Assembly (NCBI RefSeq): GCF_000372725.1
Contig: NW_005195736.1
Span: 472,993-536,992 of the forward strand
Source: Emiliania huxleyi CCMP1516
Taxonomy: Eukaryota; Haptophyta; Isochrysidales; Noelaerhabdaceae
Direction: 5' to 3'
Length of the DNA: 64,000 nucleotides
This document shows positions 55,991 through 64,000 of the stretch, one piece after another. Numbering within the stretch: position 1 is the stretch's first letter; the number at the start of each line of letters is the position of its first letter. A program made the translations under genes and the position numbers. A model generated the notes under the pieces. The model was given only the letters and a program-made list of their open reading frames with translations, had not been told where the DNA came from and made no database searches.

Positions 55991-56879
55991 TGTGTCACAT
56001 GCCATGTGTTACTTTTTAAATGAATTTCAGAATTGAAATTTGAATTGTGAAGTTATCTGTTGTGAGAGCGGCAGGACGCAGGTGAGAGCGGTGACCGGTG
56101 TGGTAAGATCCCGACAAACTCTGCAATGCTACGTCAGTTTTCTGCAACGGCTCTTTACGAACCAGGTCTACTCGGTGTTCGCAAACCCGGTGGCGGCGCA
56201 TGCCGACGGGTATGGACGCCACGTATGCCAGATGGAGGTGGAGCTCCTGCGAAGCCGAAAGCTGCGGGTGAGGAGAAGCGACCGGACGGCGTTGCCACCG
56301 GAGGCGGGGCGGGGAGGCGGTGTGTGTGGGGGTGGGGGGCGGGAGGGGGAGGGGTTGGACCCCTGCGGTTGGACCCCTGCGGCGTCAGCGGCGGATGGCG
56401 AGAGGGAGGGCCCGCGCCGCGGCTGCAGGGGGGGGTTCAGTGTGGCACGGCTAGATGCCGGGCGCGGCACGGCGTGATCTCTCACCGCCGCACTCGGCTT
56501 GCAACAGCGTGCGGATGGGGCGGTGGGGGCGGTGGGGGCGGTCGGGCGGTGGATGTGGGGGGGGGGGGGGGGGGTGCCTGGACACCACTGCCGGCAGTGA
56601 TGAACAAAAAAGTAGCCCCCAAAATGAACAAAAAACGGCCGAAATTAACAAAAAAGTAGCCCCGGCCCTGGCCTGGTTCGCAGCGCGGTACTCAGACGGC
56701 CCGCGTCCGGCAGGCGAAGGGCGCAGCAACCGCGACGGCCGAAACGCCTTGCGAGCCGGCGTCTTCCGCAGCCTCGCCAGCCTCCGGGTGGCTGCGCAAA
56801 GTGTCCCTCGGGCGGCAGCAGCCCGGCGCACACCGACGCGCCGACGCACCAGCCCTCAACGCAGCGCGGGGAGCGGCAG
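55991..56879. other. Mostly non-coding region with one possible exon
   Basis: A plus frame at about 56100-56270 reads QTLQCYVSFLQRLFTNQVYS, VFANPVAAHADGYGRHVCQM, EVELLRSRKLR. It ends at GTGAGG, a possible donor. The FANPV..ADGY pattern is reminiscent of a bromodomain ZA loop, but too short to claim. A G run lies near 56555-56573. Otherwise no gene. Confidence 0.3.
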
Positions 56880-57356
56880 TCACCGGCCCAGGGCCGCCTG
56901 CAGGGCTCGACAGCGCTCGTCGCTCAGCCGATTGCCTTTCTCGAGAACGAGGAGACGCCCCTCATGGAGCGTCGCGCCGAGGTGCGCGTCTACCTCGAGA
57001 TCGAGCCGAACCACTTCGCCCTCCGGGAAGGTGAAGAGGTTGAGCCTCTCAGGCGAGCCAACCAGCTTGCCTTTATCCACAGCAAACCCGCCGTGCGAGG
57101 CGGCCGCGTGCAGGATCGCCTCGACTGGCTTCTCGCGGTCGACAAAGAGGTGGCACGGCCGCGCGCCGGTTGACGCGGGCATCACGACGGCAAACATGCA
57201 CCTCCGGGCGGGCGGGACCGCTGCGTCGCCCACCGGCCTGCTCGGCTTGGTGGTGAAGACCAAGGCGGGCGCGCCGCCGTGGCGTGATGCTGGTGGCGTC
57301 GCGAGCGAGCCTGGGGGCGCGCGGTCGGTGGCGGCGGTGCTCGAGCAGCAGCCCAT
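56880..57356 (-). CDS. Putative N-myristoylated/palmitoylated protein, 158 aa
   Basis: ATG 57356, start MGCCSSTAATDR fits an N-myristoylation site at Gly2 with palmitoylatable Cys3-Cys4, so peripheral membrane attachment is likely. Residues 20-55 are a Pro/Ala linker. Residues 55-158 look like a compact fold with alternating strands: ARRCMFAVVMPASTGARPCH, LFVDREKPVEAILHAAA, LVGSPERLNLFTFPEGEVVR, LDLEVDAHLGATLHEGRLLV. The order of strands and a ubiquitin-like ending suggest a DIX/PB1/ubiquitin-type beta-grasp, but the family is not recognised. A repeated leader-like segment (57432-57500) lies 76-144 bases upstream. Confidence 0.55.
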   Translation of the reverse strand: MGCCSSTAATDRAPPGSLATPPASRHGGAPALVFTTKPSRPVGDAAVPPARRCMFAVVMPASTGARPCHLFVDREKPVEAILHAAASHGGFAVDKGKLVGSPERLNLFTFPEGEVVRLDLEVDAHLGATLHEGRLLVLEKGNRLSDERCRALQAALGR

Positions 57357-57431
57357 GAGGTGTGGGGGCCTGAGGGAGGGTGCAGAGGTTGTAGAAGCTG
57401 AATCAATAAAATGAACTCGGGGGCACGGGAC

Positions 57432-57500
57432 GCGGCACAAACGGGGCACAAACGCCAGGCTACAAAGACGGGGAGGCACGTAGTGACGCAGGGGAGTCTA
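57432..57500 (-). promoter_or_regulatory. Second copy of the repeated leader/promoter-like segment
   Basis: GGCACAAACGGGGCACAAAC, then GGGGAGGCACG, AGTGACGC and GTCTA match 205-265. It is upstream of ATG 57356. The end of the segment overlaps the stop of the next minus-strand frame. Confidence 0.35.
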
Positions 57501-58050
57501 GGCGACGGCGGCGTCCTCCGACGCCGCGGCGAGCCTGAGCTCGGTCGCAATCTCTTCCGCCGCCGCGAGCTGCAGCGCGACTGACATGCGCTGGGCCTGC
57601 AGCGACAGCCACGACCGCGTCGACCAGCTCGCCTCGTCCTCGTGCTGCCGCTTCGAGAGCTTGTTGCGCACCTTGTCCTTCATCTGGTAGAACAGCCGTT
57701 TGACCGCGTTGCACCACCCGCCGAAGGTTTCGAACAGGTACATCTGCACGTCGGTGTCCGAGCGCGAGAGGGCGTGCGCGTAGTCCGCCTTCTTGTACGC
57801 CACATAGCCGCCGCCGTCGCTCGGCCTGAAGTCGCCGTCCCCGACAGCGCCGCGCTGCTCGAGGCCGAAGACGTCCGCGCTCGTGCCGGGCTCGGTGTTG
57901 CCGAGGCCGACGAAAGCGCCTCGCTGGCCGACGTCCTCCGGGTTGTAGAAGCTCGTCGAGTTTCTTTTTCGCGAAAGCGCGAAATTTCTTTTTCGACGCA
58001 AACGGCACCTGAAGGACATTTTGCACCTCGATTTCGTTGCGCAAGCACGC
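57498..58050 (-). CDS. Unidentified protein fragment, probably from a repetitive/mobile family
   Basis: The minus frame ending at 57498 contains a natural-looking tract: FYNPEDVGQRGAFVGLGNTE, then a Gly/Ser-rich part and MYLFETFGGWCNAVKRLFYQ. The end has RNKLSKRQHEDEASWSTRSW, LSLQAQRMSVALQLAAAEEI. I recall very similar C-terminal helices (W-T/S-ARSW-L-QRISVAL) in high-copy algal proteins of unknown, possibly element-linked, origin. That is recollection only. No catalytic motif is seen. The 5' part beyond about 58030 lies in the TAGAG array. Confidence 0.35.
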
Positions 58051-58074
58051 CTCGTTTGCGACGGCGGCCCGATT

Positions 58075-58255
58075 GCTGAGGGAGGGTGTAGAGGATGTAG
58101 AGTGTAGAGTGCTGTAGAGCTGTAGAGCTGTAGAGCGCTCTGGAGCGCTGTAGAGCTGTAGAGCTCTACATCCGGCGCGTGACGATGCGCCTCCGTTGTA
58201 GAGCGATGTAGAGGCGCTCTACAACGTGAAATCTCTACAACAAACTCTACATCAA
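58075..58255. repeat. GTAGAG array, left arm of a large inverted repeat
   Basis: TGTAGAG/GTAGAGC units over ~180 bases, opened by CTGAGGGAGGGTGTAGAGGA. The reverse complement recurs at 60480-60660 in the same unit order, including CTCTGGAGCGCTGTAGAGC and GAGCTCTACATCCGGCGCG. Confidence 0.8.
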
Positions 58256-58364
58256 GAGAGAGAGACACAACCCCCTTTCTCTTTTCTCCCAGTAAGCTAA
58301 AAGTACGTACATCAATAAGCGGCGAACGAGGCACGGTCGCTCTCCGACATGAGGCGCGTTGCAC

Positions 58365-58642
58365 TTGCCAGTGCTGCCCTGGCCTTCTGTCTGCCCGCCC
58401 AATGGGTAGGAGGTGCCTCTGCTGCTATGGCATGCCTCACGGCTGCGACTGGCCGGCGCCTCGGCGCGTCAGCTCGGCTCGGCGTAGCGATAGTGGCCAG
58501 CGCAACTCGCCTGGACTCAACGCTCAGCCAGGAGCTCCCGCACGCGCTGGCGCGAGTCATGGCTCATGCAACGCTCAACAATGATCGCCTCGCCTCGCGC
58601 AAATGCGACCGTCCTCGCAGCCGACAGTCCACCGCCTGCTAA
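58365..58642 (+). CDS. Small putative secreted peptide, ~97 aa (doubtful)
   Basis: A plus frame from ATG 58349 starts MRRVALASAALAFCLPAQW, which resembles a signal peptide ending near GGASA. The rest has no recognisable fold. It is close to the GTAGAG array and the opposite strand is also open. Confidence 0.2.
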
Positions 58643-58687
58643 AGAAGCACAGCGACGAATGCGGCACCTTGCTTGTTTTGTATGCGC

Positions 58688-58830
58688 TTTCTCTTGCTTG
58701 GTGTACCTGTGTTAGTGCCAGTGCGCGCCAGTCCCGTGCCCAGTGTCGTGCGAGGGAGTTTTGTTATAAAATTCTCTCTGTCGTGCGTATTTTCTTCTCA
58801 TAACAAGGCTGTGAACGCTCCACTCGACCC
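58688..58830 (+). repeat. Leader-like repeat followed by the TATTTTCTTCTCATAACAAG repeat
   Basis: GTGTTAGTGCCAGTGCGCGC, CAGTCCCGTGCCCAGTGTCG and TGCGAGGGAGTTTTGTT match the leader of RCC1 copy B. Immediately after comes TATTTTCTTCTCATAACAAG with GGCTGTGAAC, matching 44323. This copy joins two repeat parts seen separately elsewhere, so it may represent a longer version of the element. Confidence 0.65.
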
Positions 58831-59196
58831 TCCAACATCTGTGCAATCACACCGATATGGCTGGCGCCGCTGAACTCGTACCTGGTAGGCCATCGCTTTG
58901 CTGAAAGATCAGGCGCCTGAATGGCGACAGTCCTACTTATGGATTGCGCTCGAAGTACGAGGAGCGCAAGAGCGCGCCGCAGGCGAAGCGATTTTTTGGC
59001 GGCAGGGCTGTTCCAATTTATCTTGTGATCACGCGCGAGCCTGTGAATAGGCCCCTGAGGCCTCAACCCCCAACTAAAGGGTTGGCGGGGGGTCTCAACC
59101 GTCAACCAGATGTGGTTGAGGGGGGGCCTCAACCCCCAACCCCTCAACCACAGTATGTGGGCTTCACGAGCGCCAACAATCTGTGCAATCACACCG
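58831..59196. other. Region upstream of the WGR gene with local duplication
   Basis: ATCTGTGCAATCACACCGAT followed by ATGGCTGGCGCCGCTG at 58838-58876 is an imperfect copy of the true start region at 59178-59212. Between them CTCAACCCCCAACC-type units alternate with their complement (59055-59155). The first copy has an ATG but its frame is short. Confidence 0.55.
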
Positions 59197-59837
59197 ATGG
59201 CTGGCGCCGCTGGCACCGAGATCGTGTCCTTCCTCCGCAAGTTAGAGACCGGCCAATTCTTTGAGATCGCCGTCGACGGCGAGCGCTGCCTCCTCCAGAC
59301 GCGGTGGGGCCGCAGCACGGCGACGCCGGTCTCGGCCGAGAAGCGCTTTGACTCGGAGGCGGCCGCACGCGAGGCGGCGGTGAAGAAGCGCACCGAGAAG
59401 CTCGCCGATGGCTTCGTCGAAGTTGACTGTGAGGTCAAGACTCCTGCCACAAAGAAGCAGCGCACGGGCGGCCCCTCCGGAGAGGCGCCGCCGACTGCAG
59501 CACCGCTGCCAACGACATGGATCTACATGCACAACCCCGAAAAGAACAAGTGGGCGCTGGAACGCACAGCCCATCCTCCCCGCCGATGCGCTACGCCGAC
59601 AGGCTGGCTCCCACGTCTCAAAATTTCACCTTGTGCGCCCGCAGGTGGTACGACCTCGAGTGCTCGGGACTCTCCGTCAAGATTCACTTCGGAGGCTGCG
59701 CCAAGGGGAAGGGGTCGTGCCACCCAAAGGTGTTTGGCGACGCGGCCGAGGCGACTGGCTACGCGCGGGGCAAGGTCAACGCGCAGGGCAAGAAGGGCTT
59801 CGCTGTGGTGGAGGCGAGCAAGCGGCCGGCCGCGTGA
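59197..59837 (+). CDS. Double-WGR-domain protein (PARP-associated domain without PARP catalytic part)
   Basis: Exons 59197-59549 and 59645-59837 join in phase 2 through a GT-AG intron whose first four bases (GTGG) begin exon 2, giving 181 aa. Residues 15-75 form a WGR domain: FFEIAVDGERCLLQTRWGRS with the WGR triplet, then KRFDSEAAAREAAVKKRTEK and LADGFVEV. A basic linker (KTPATKKQRTGG) follows. The second half, NKWYDLECSGLSVKIHFGG, then CHPKVFGDAAEATGYARGKV and KKGFAVVE, repeats the same fold with the WGR triplet replaced by FGG. WGR domains in PARP1/2/3 read DNA breaks and relay activation. A protein with only WGR units could compete or act as an adaptor; function is inferred. Confidence 0.7.
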
Positions 59838-60479
59838 AGTGAGGTCCCGGCGCTGTTGCTTGCTGCCGTGTAGCGAAATGCGAAGAGGGTGAGGCCGCGC
59901 GTCGGCCGTCAGGCTCCTGCACTGAGCGATGGTGACCGCGCCAGGTACTGAGCGGCACCGAGCCGCCGTCCTCGTCGCTGTCGAGAAAAGTCGTGATGTA
60001 TAGTCCGCAGACCGGCCAATTTGGAAGTGTTTTTGGATTCTCTTTCTCATCTCTCTCTCACTCTCGAATATGTTTTCACATATTCACTCTCACGAGACCA
60101 CGGGGGCGCTGGGGCACACTGGTCTGCCCGATGCGCCACTACCCAATGTCTTGCCGACGCACCACCCCATGCCGATCTTTTGATTTAGGTTTGTTGGCAA
60201 AGCAAGACACACACACAGGGGTCACGGAGCTCGCACACAAAAATCAAAATTCTGACAAAATCATAATCAAGTATCAACGACAACGTAAATCACAGGATTG
60301 CGACGAGTCGCAAATTCATTCCAGTGGTTGTTGTGGCGGGCCACCTTGCACCATCCACCCTGTCCAACGTCTTTAGTTTTAAGGCATGACCACCTGCTGG
60401 CGGCCCTTCCACCTGCACCTCCCCTCCTACGGTCCTCCCTGGACGCAGAACGTGAAATACCGATACCACCCCCGGCCCA
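59838..60479. other. Intergenic region, no gene recognised
   Basis: It is AT-richer than average near 60235-60310. No frame shows family signal. Confidence 0.4.
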
Positions 60480-60660
60480 TAGAGCCTCTACAACAAACTC
60501 TACAGCAAAATCGCGCTCTACAGTGCTCTACATCTGCATCGCTCTGTCCCGCGCCGGATGTAGAGCTCTACAGCTCTACAGCGCTCCAGAGCGCTCTACA
60601 TCTCTACAGCTCTACAGCGCTCTACACTCTACATCCTCTACACCCTCCCTCAGGGAAAAA
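60480..60660. repeat. CTCTAC array, right arm of the large inverted repeat
   Basis: The reverse complement of 58075-58255: GCGCCGGATGTAGAGCTCTA, CAGCTCTACAGCGCTCCAG and CCTCTACACCCTCCCTCAG in mirror order. The two arms bracket 2.2 kb with the WGR gene. Confidence 0.8.
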
Positions 60661-60932
60661 GGGCTTCCACTCGACACCTCGAGAGCCTCGAGAGCGTCAC
60701 CACCCTTGTTGTGCCAGTGTGCTGTGAGAGGTGTGAGTGAGTACACACACACACACACACTGAGAGCACTTGTGGATAGCTTGAATTCTTCTGCCAGTGT
60801 GCTGTGAGAGAGGCTTGTATTTTTTAAGAATTCAACTGGAAGAGCGGCGTTTTGCGGGGTCACCCTTGTGCCCCGTGCTCCTCGCCGCCGCCTTGTGCCC
60901 CGTGCTCCTCGCACCGGCCTGCTCCTCGCCCG
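60661..60932. other. Upstream region of the lipase gene
   Basis: A short (AC)n tract at 60744-60762 and two copies of GCCAGTGTGCTGTGAGAG (about 60712 and 60793) precede the start. No gene. Confidence 0.4.
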
Positions 60933-62917
60933 ATGCAGTGTACGGACAAGATAACGACAACGGAGATGACGCTGCCGATCACCTTCGATGCCGACTCCGC
61001 GCTCGAGTGCAGCCAGCTCGCGATGGGGCTCGCGTATCAGGACGACGTCGGACTGCGACTCGTGAACGCACTGCGCGTGGAAGGCTCTCCGAGCCTGATC
61101 TCCGTCGGGACGAGCAACATAGCATTTGCAAAGACTCGCGGGAGGAATTCCGAGGAGCTCGTTATTGTCAACCGCGGAACGATCATTAACAATGTGGAGG
61201 ACGCGAGGCGCAATTTTGCGGGACAAGTCCGCACCGACCAAATTTTTGTCGGCAAGAGGAGCAGCGGCGAGGATGTCGCCATTAAGAGCAACCGTCGTTT
61301 CGCGCAGCTGATGGTTCACGGGCAGTACCTGGACCGCGCGATGGGCGTCCTCTTCACATACCTCCTCCTCGATGCGATGAAAGGCGTGTACCGCATCGGC
61401 GACTACAAGCAGGTGACCGTGACCGGCCACTCGCAGGGCGGCGCCGTCTCGATCTGCCTCGCCGCCCTTCTGGTGGGCTTCGACGCCGGGCTGCGCGCGC
61501 TCAAGGACGGTCACATCGACGCGCTCGAGGTCAACGACACCAGCAGCAGCGTTGACGCCTTCACAAAGGGCGACCCGACCGCGTCGACGCTGTCGATCAC
61601 GCTCGATCAGGACGCGGAGCAGTTTGTCGTCAAGTGGTCGGGCGCGTGGACGCACGAGACGCGATGGGACGTCAGCAGCGCGCTTCTCCACCGCCAGGAG
61701 GCCGCCGCCCCTGACGGCCCTGTCCGCGTGTACGCCTTCGCCCCGACCAAGATCTCGAACCCCGCCTTCGAGGCCTGGATCCACGAGAACGTGCCCAGCA
61801 CCTTCAACTTCATCATGCGCTTCGACCCCGTCGCCCAGATGGCGCGGGACGCCGCCGTGGCACCTCACCCTCTCCACGAGACTTGCCGTCAGACTGTGCG
61901 CCTTCGCCACCACAGGTGCTGCCATGGAACCGCCGGCCGGGCAACCTGATCGAGGTGCGCGTGCGGAAGAACGAGTGGCTGCGCTGGCTCACCTTCCCCT
62001 TCCTCGAGGCGTGGCTCAACATGTCGCCGTGGCTCCCGGCGTGCTGCGCCGAGAAGGGCACCTACGGCGGAGCGCTCCACAGCGGCGCCACGATCCTCCC
62101 GGCGGTGACCGCCTTCCTGCTAGAGAGCCCGGCGGTCGCAAAGAAGGCGAGCCTGGACGCGGTGTGGAACGAGCTCAAGTACTTTCTCATCTTCGAGGAG
62201 TGGTTCGGGGGCGACACCTCCAGCTTCGTCTCGTGGTTCCGCCTCCAGACATCAAAGTTTCCCGACAAGCAAGTCGGTGCGACCGACCGGTTGCTGATCC
62301 TCAAGGACGGCAGTGAGAAGGGGCTCGACGACTTTGAGTACACGATCCGCACCTTCAGCGGCGCCCGGGCTCTGACGTGGAGCCGCGTGTACTTTAACGG
62401 CACCCTGATGCTCACTTTCTTCGTCCTGGCGCTCGCGCTCCCGTCCTTCGCAGCTCCCTGCCCCCGCCCAGGGCTGTCCCGTCTCAGCCTCCCCTCCCAC
62501 CCACCCCGACCTCAGGTGCCGATGGCCCTTCTCCTACTCGGCGTCCTCCTCCTCCTCTCCGCCGTGGCTGCGCCCATCTACCTGACGCTGCGCGTCGGCG
62601 CCTACCTGTCCGCAGAGGCGGGCGCGTGGTGCTGCGTCTCAGAGCCGGCGACGGACAGCGCGGTGCGCGGCCTGCGCGCCTCCTCTCCCCTCTCGCCACG
62701 ACCCTAGCCGGCGCCGCATGTGGCTCCCATAGAGAAGCGACATCAGAGTTGAAGCCGGGTACTAAGTTGCCGCCGCCCGCCCCACCGTGTGCAGAGCACG
62801 TCGGCGACCATCGACCGGATCGCGACGCCCAAGCCGCCGACGACGAGCGCGGCAACGGCTCGGCGTTTCGCCAAAGAGCAGCGCACAAAGTACCAGGAGC
62901 TAGCCAGCCCCGTGTGA
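60933..62917 (+). CDS. Class-3 lipase-like protein with C-terminal membrane helices, 4 exons
   Basis: Exons 60933-61856, 61916-~62425, 62516-~62620 and a last exon about 62795-62917 give roughly 600 aa. The nucleophile elbow is GHSQGG (about 170, VTVTGHSQGGAVSICLAALL), the usual GxSxG of alpha/beta-hydrolase lipases. An N-terminal SALECSQLAMGLAYQDDVGL opens the fold. FAPTKISNPAFE and FIMRFDPVAQ place the acid region near 285-300. Exon 2 carries PWNRRPGNLIEVRVR and an extended helical part. Then come two hydrophobic stretches: MLTFF at the end of exon 2, and MALLLLGVLLLLSAVAAPIY in exon 3. They suggest a membrane-anchored enzyme acting on acylglycerols or galactolipids. The basic tail (RRFAKEQRTKYQEL) ends at TGA 62917. 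The last two junctions are less certain. Confidence 0.7.
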
Positions 62918-63634
62918 GTGCAGAATGGAAAGCATGTACAGAAAGAAGAAGAATGAAGATCCACTTCGAATGAAAGAAAGAAAGCCAAACACAAAACAGC
63001 GAATCCTCCAAACGAGCCGAGGGGGGCGCGCAAGGCGCAACCAGCTGGGAGGAGAGGGGGAACAGGGGTCTCAGGGCAAGTCTGGTCCGAGACAGCAGAG
63101 CACGGTACATTAGAACAATAGAAGCACTTCTTGTGCGTGCGTCGAGAGCGTCTGGTCACCTGTGAGCTGTGACCTGTGTCTCTCGCTCTTCTGTCGCTCT
63201 TCTGGTGTCGTGACGTGACGCTGTTACTGACATGAACATTTGACTAGTTTGTTATGACCCCACCCAATGAACACACCAGTGAGGGAGGGCGAGACGATCG
63301 AGGAGTCCCGTACCATGCGGAATCGACCCTATCAAGTGCTCAAGTGCTCAAGTTGCAAAAAGTCTGTGGTGCAAAACCCGCCCAAAACCCGCCCAAAACT
63401 ACCGGTACCAAAATCGCTGTCACGGCCAGCTCGGCACTATCTACTCAAAAAAAGTGACGTAGAGCACCCATTTTTTAAGCGTTCGCCGCATACACAAGGT
63501 CCGCCTGCGTGCGGCGCCAGCTTCTCAGGGCCGTAGCGCGAAAAACGACGGAGGAGATGCATCCTAGCTGTCGCCGCCGAAGGCGACTCGACGCTGCTGA
63601 GATCGGAGATCAAGCTCTGACAGGTCACACGTCG
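62918..63634. other. Intergenic region, no gene recognised
   Basis: A GAAAGAAAGAAAGCC patch and CGCCCAAAACC units near 63375-63395 are the only structure noticed. Confidence 0.4.
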
Positions 63635-64000
63635 CTCCTTTGACGCCGACGTGACTCACCCGTGCAGAGCTCATCAGGACACGGTCTCGACGCGCTCGGT
63701 ACGACGCCTGCGACCCGTCTCGGGTCAGGTGGCACGACGCTCATCGCGCCTGCCAGCGCTGCCGTGCAGGTTGCCACGACAAGGTCGAGCACGCTTCTAT
63801 ACGCTCGCCCAGCCTTCCTTTCCATCCCATTAGACAGCCTGGGAACGGTGGCGGTCAGAGGCAAAGCCTGCGAGGGGTGGTGGAACCACATGTCACGGGC
63901 ACCGCCGGCTCGACGCGACGATAGCCTCCGGAAGCTACTTTGAGGCACCATCATCGGACGATGTCGACGAGTTGGGTCGCTCTCGCGGTATCCAGGTAGT
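63635..64000. repeat. ~365-bp dispersed repeat, copy 2 (partner at 3333-3702)
   Basis: Same orientation as copy 1 and running into the window edge. By eye, differences are mostly single substitutions spread evenly, which suggests an old, non-selected duplication. See copy 1. Confidence 0.75.

Overview
This is a GC-rich eukaryotic nuclear window, most probably from a haptophyte microalga. A pelagophyte or another GC-rich alga is the main alternative. The reasons are (i) introns in many genes, about half of them with GC or GA instead of GT at the 5' end, (ii) a proline-rich wall-type Ser-Pro protein, F-box/RCC1 proteins, ankyrin proteins and Cys-rich lectin-like proteins of kinds I associate with haptophytes, and (iii) one protein with a plastid-type bipartite leader. 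The genus is inferred from recalled family resemblance, not from a search. I see no rRNA, tRNA, CRISPR or bacterial operon.

Layout. 0-13 kb: the N-terminus of a LisH protein running off the left edge, a four-exon MFS transporter, a SpoU-type RNA methyltransferase, a repeat-rich gap, and a giant two-exon gene (6446-13106, about 2200 aa). That gene joins a MORC-type GHKL ATPase, a CW zinc finger, a protein kinase, a DUF7587-like domain, a dual-specificity-phosphatase-like domain, a guanylyltransferase-like domain, a zinc knuckle and a KOW motif. 13-24.5 kb: duplicated scraps of a neighbouring gene, a broken tRNA adenosine deaminase, two tandem intronless F-box/RCC1 genes and a nine-exon Dispatched/Patched-like RND transporter. 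24.9-34 kb: a small unknown gene, a spartin/senescence-domain gene, an LRR-(Ser-Pro)n-TM-coiled-coil receptor-like protein, an amino-acid transporter and an ankyrin protein. 36.7-49.5 kb: an algal glycosyltransferase-like protein, a family-1 glycosidase, a Cys-rich/LamG-like surface protein, a tRNA pseudouridine synthase, a macro-domain protein head-to-head with a putative plastid membrane peptide, and a third F-box/RCC1 gene. 49.7-64 kb: a TIR element of about 1 kb, a GT31-like transferase, a small RING-type protein, a saccharopine-dehydrogenase-like oxidoreductase, a putative N-myristoylated protein, a double-WGR protein lying between large inverted repeat arrays, and a membrane class-3 lipase.

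Two things stand out. The first is the MORC-kinase-capping-like fusion, which I do not recognise as a described architecture. It combines a chromatin-silencing ATPase with signalling and degenerate RNA-capping modules. The second is intron structure. Gene models built from protein continuity show that introns often begin with the same 3-20 bases that begin the next exon, with donor GC, GA or GT and acceptor AG followed by G. This is the footprint expected if introns were inserted with target-site duplication (introner-like elements). Many introns and intergenic stretches also carry private minisatellites and C-tracts. The genes are otherwise unrelated and do not form a pathway. Exon coordinates were worked out by hand from reading frame, splice dinucleotides and family conservation, and have not been tested against transcripts.
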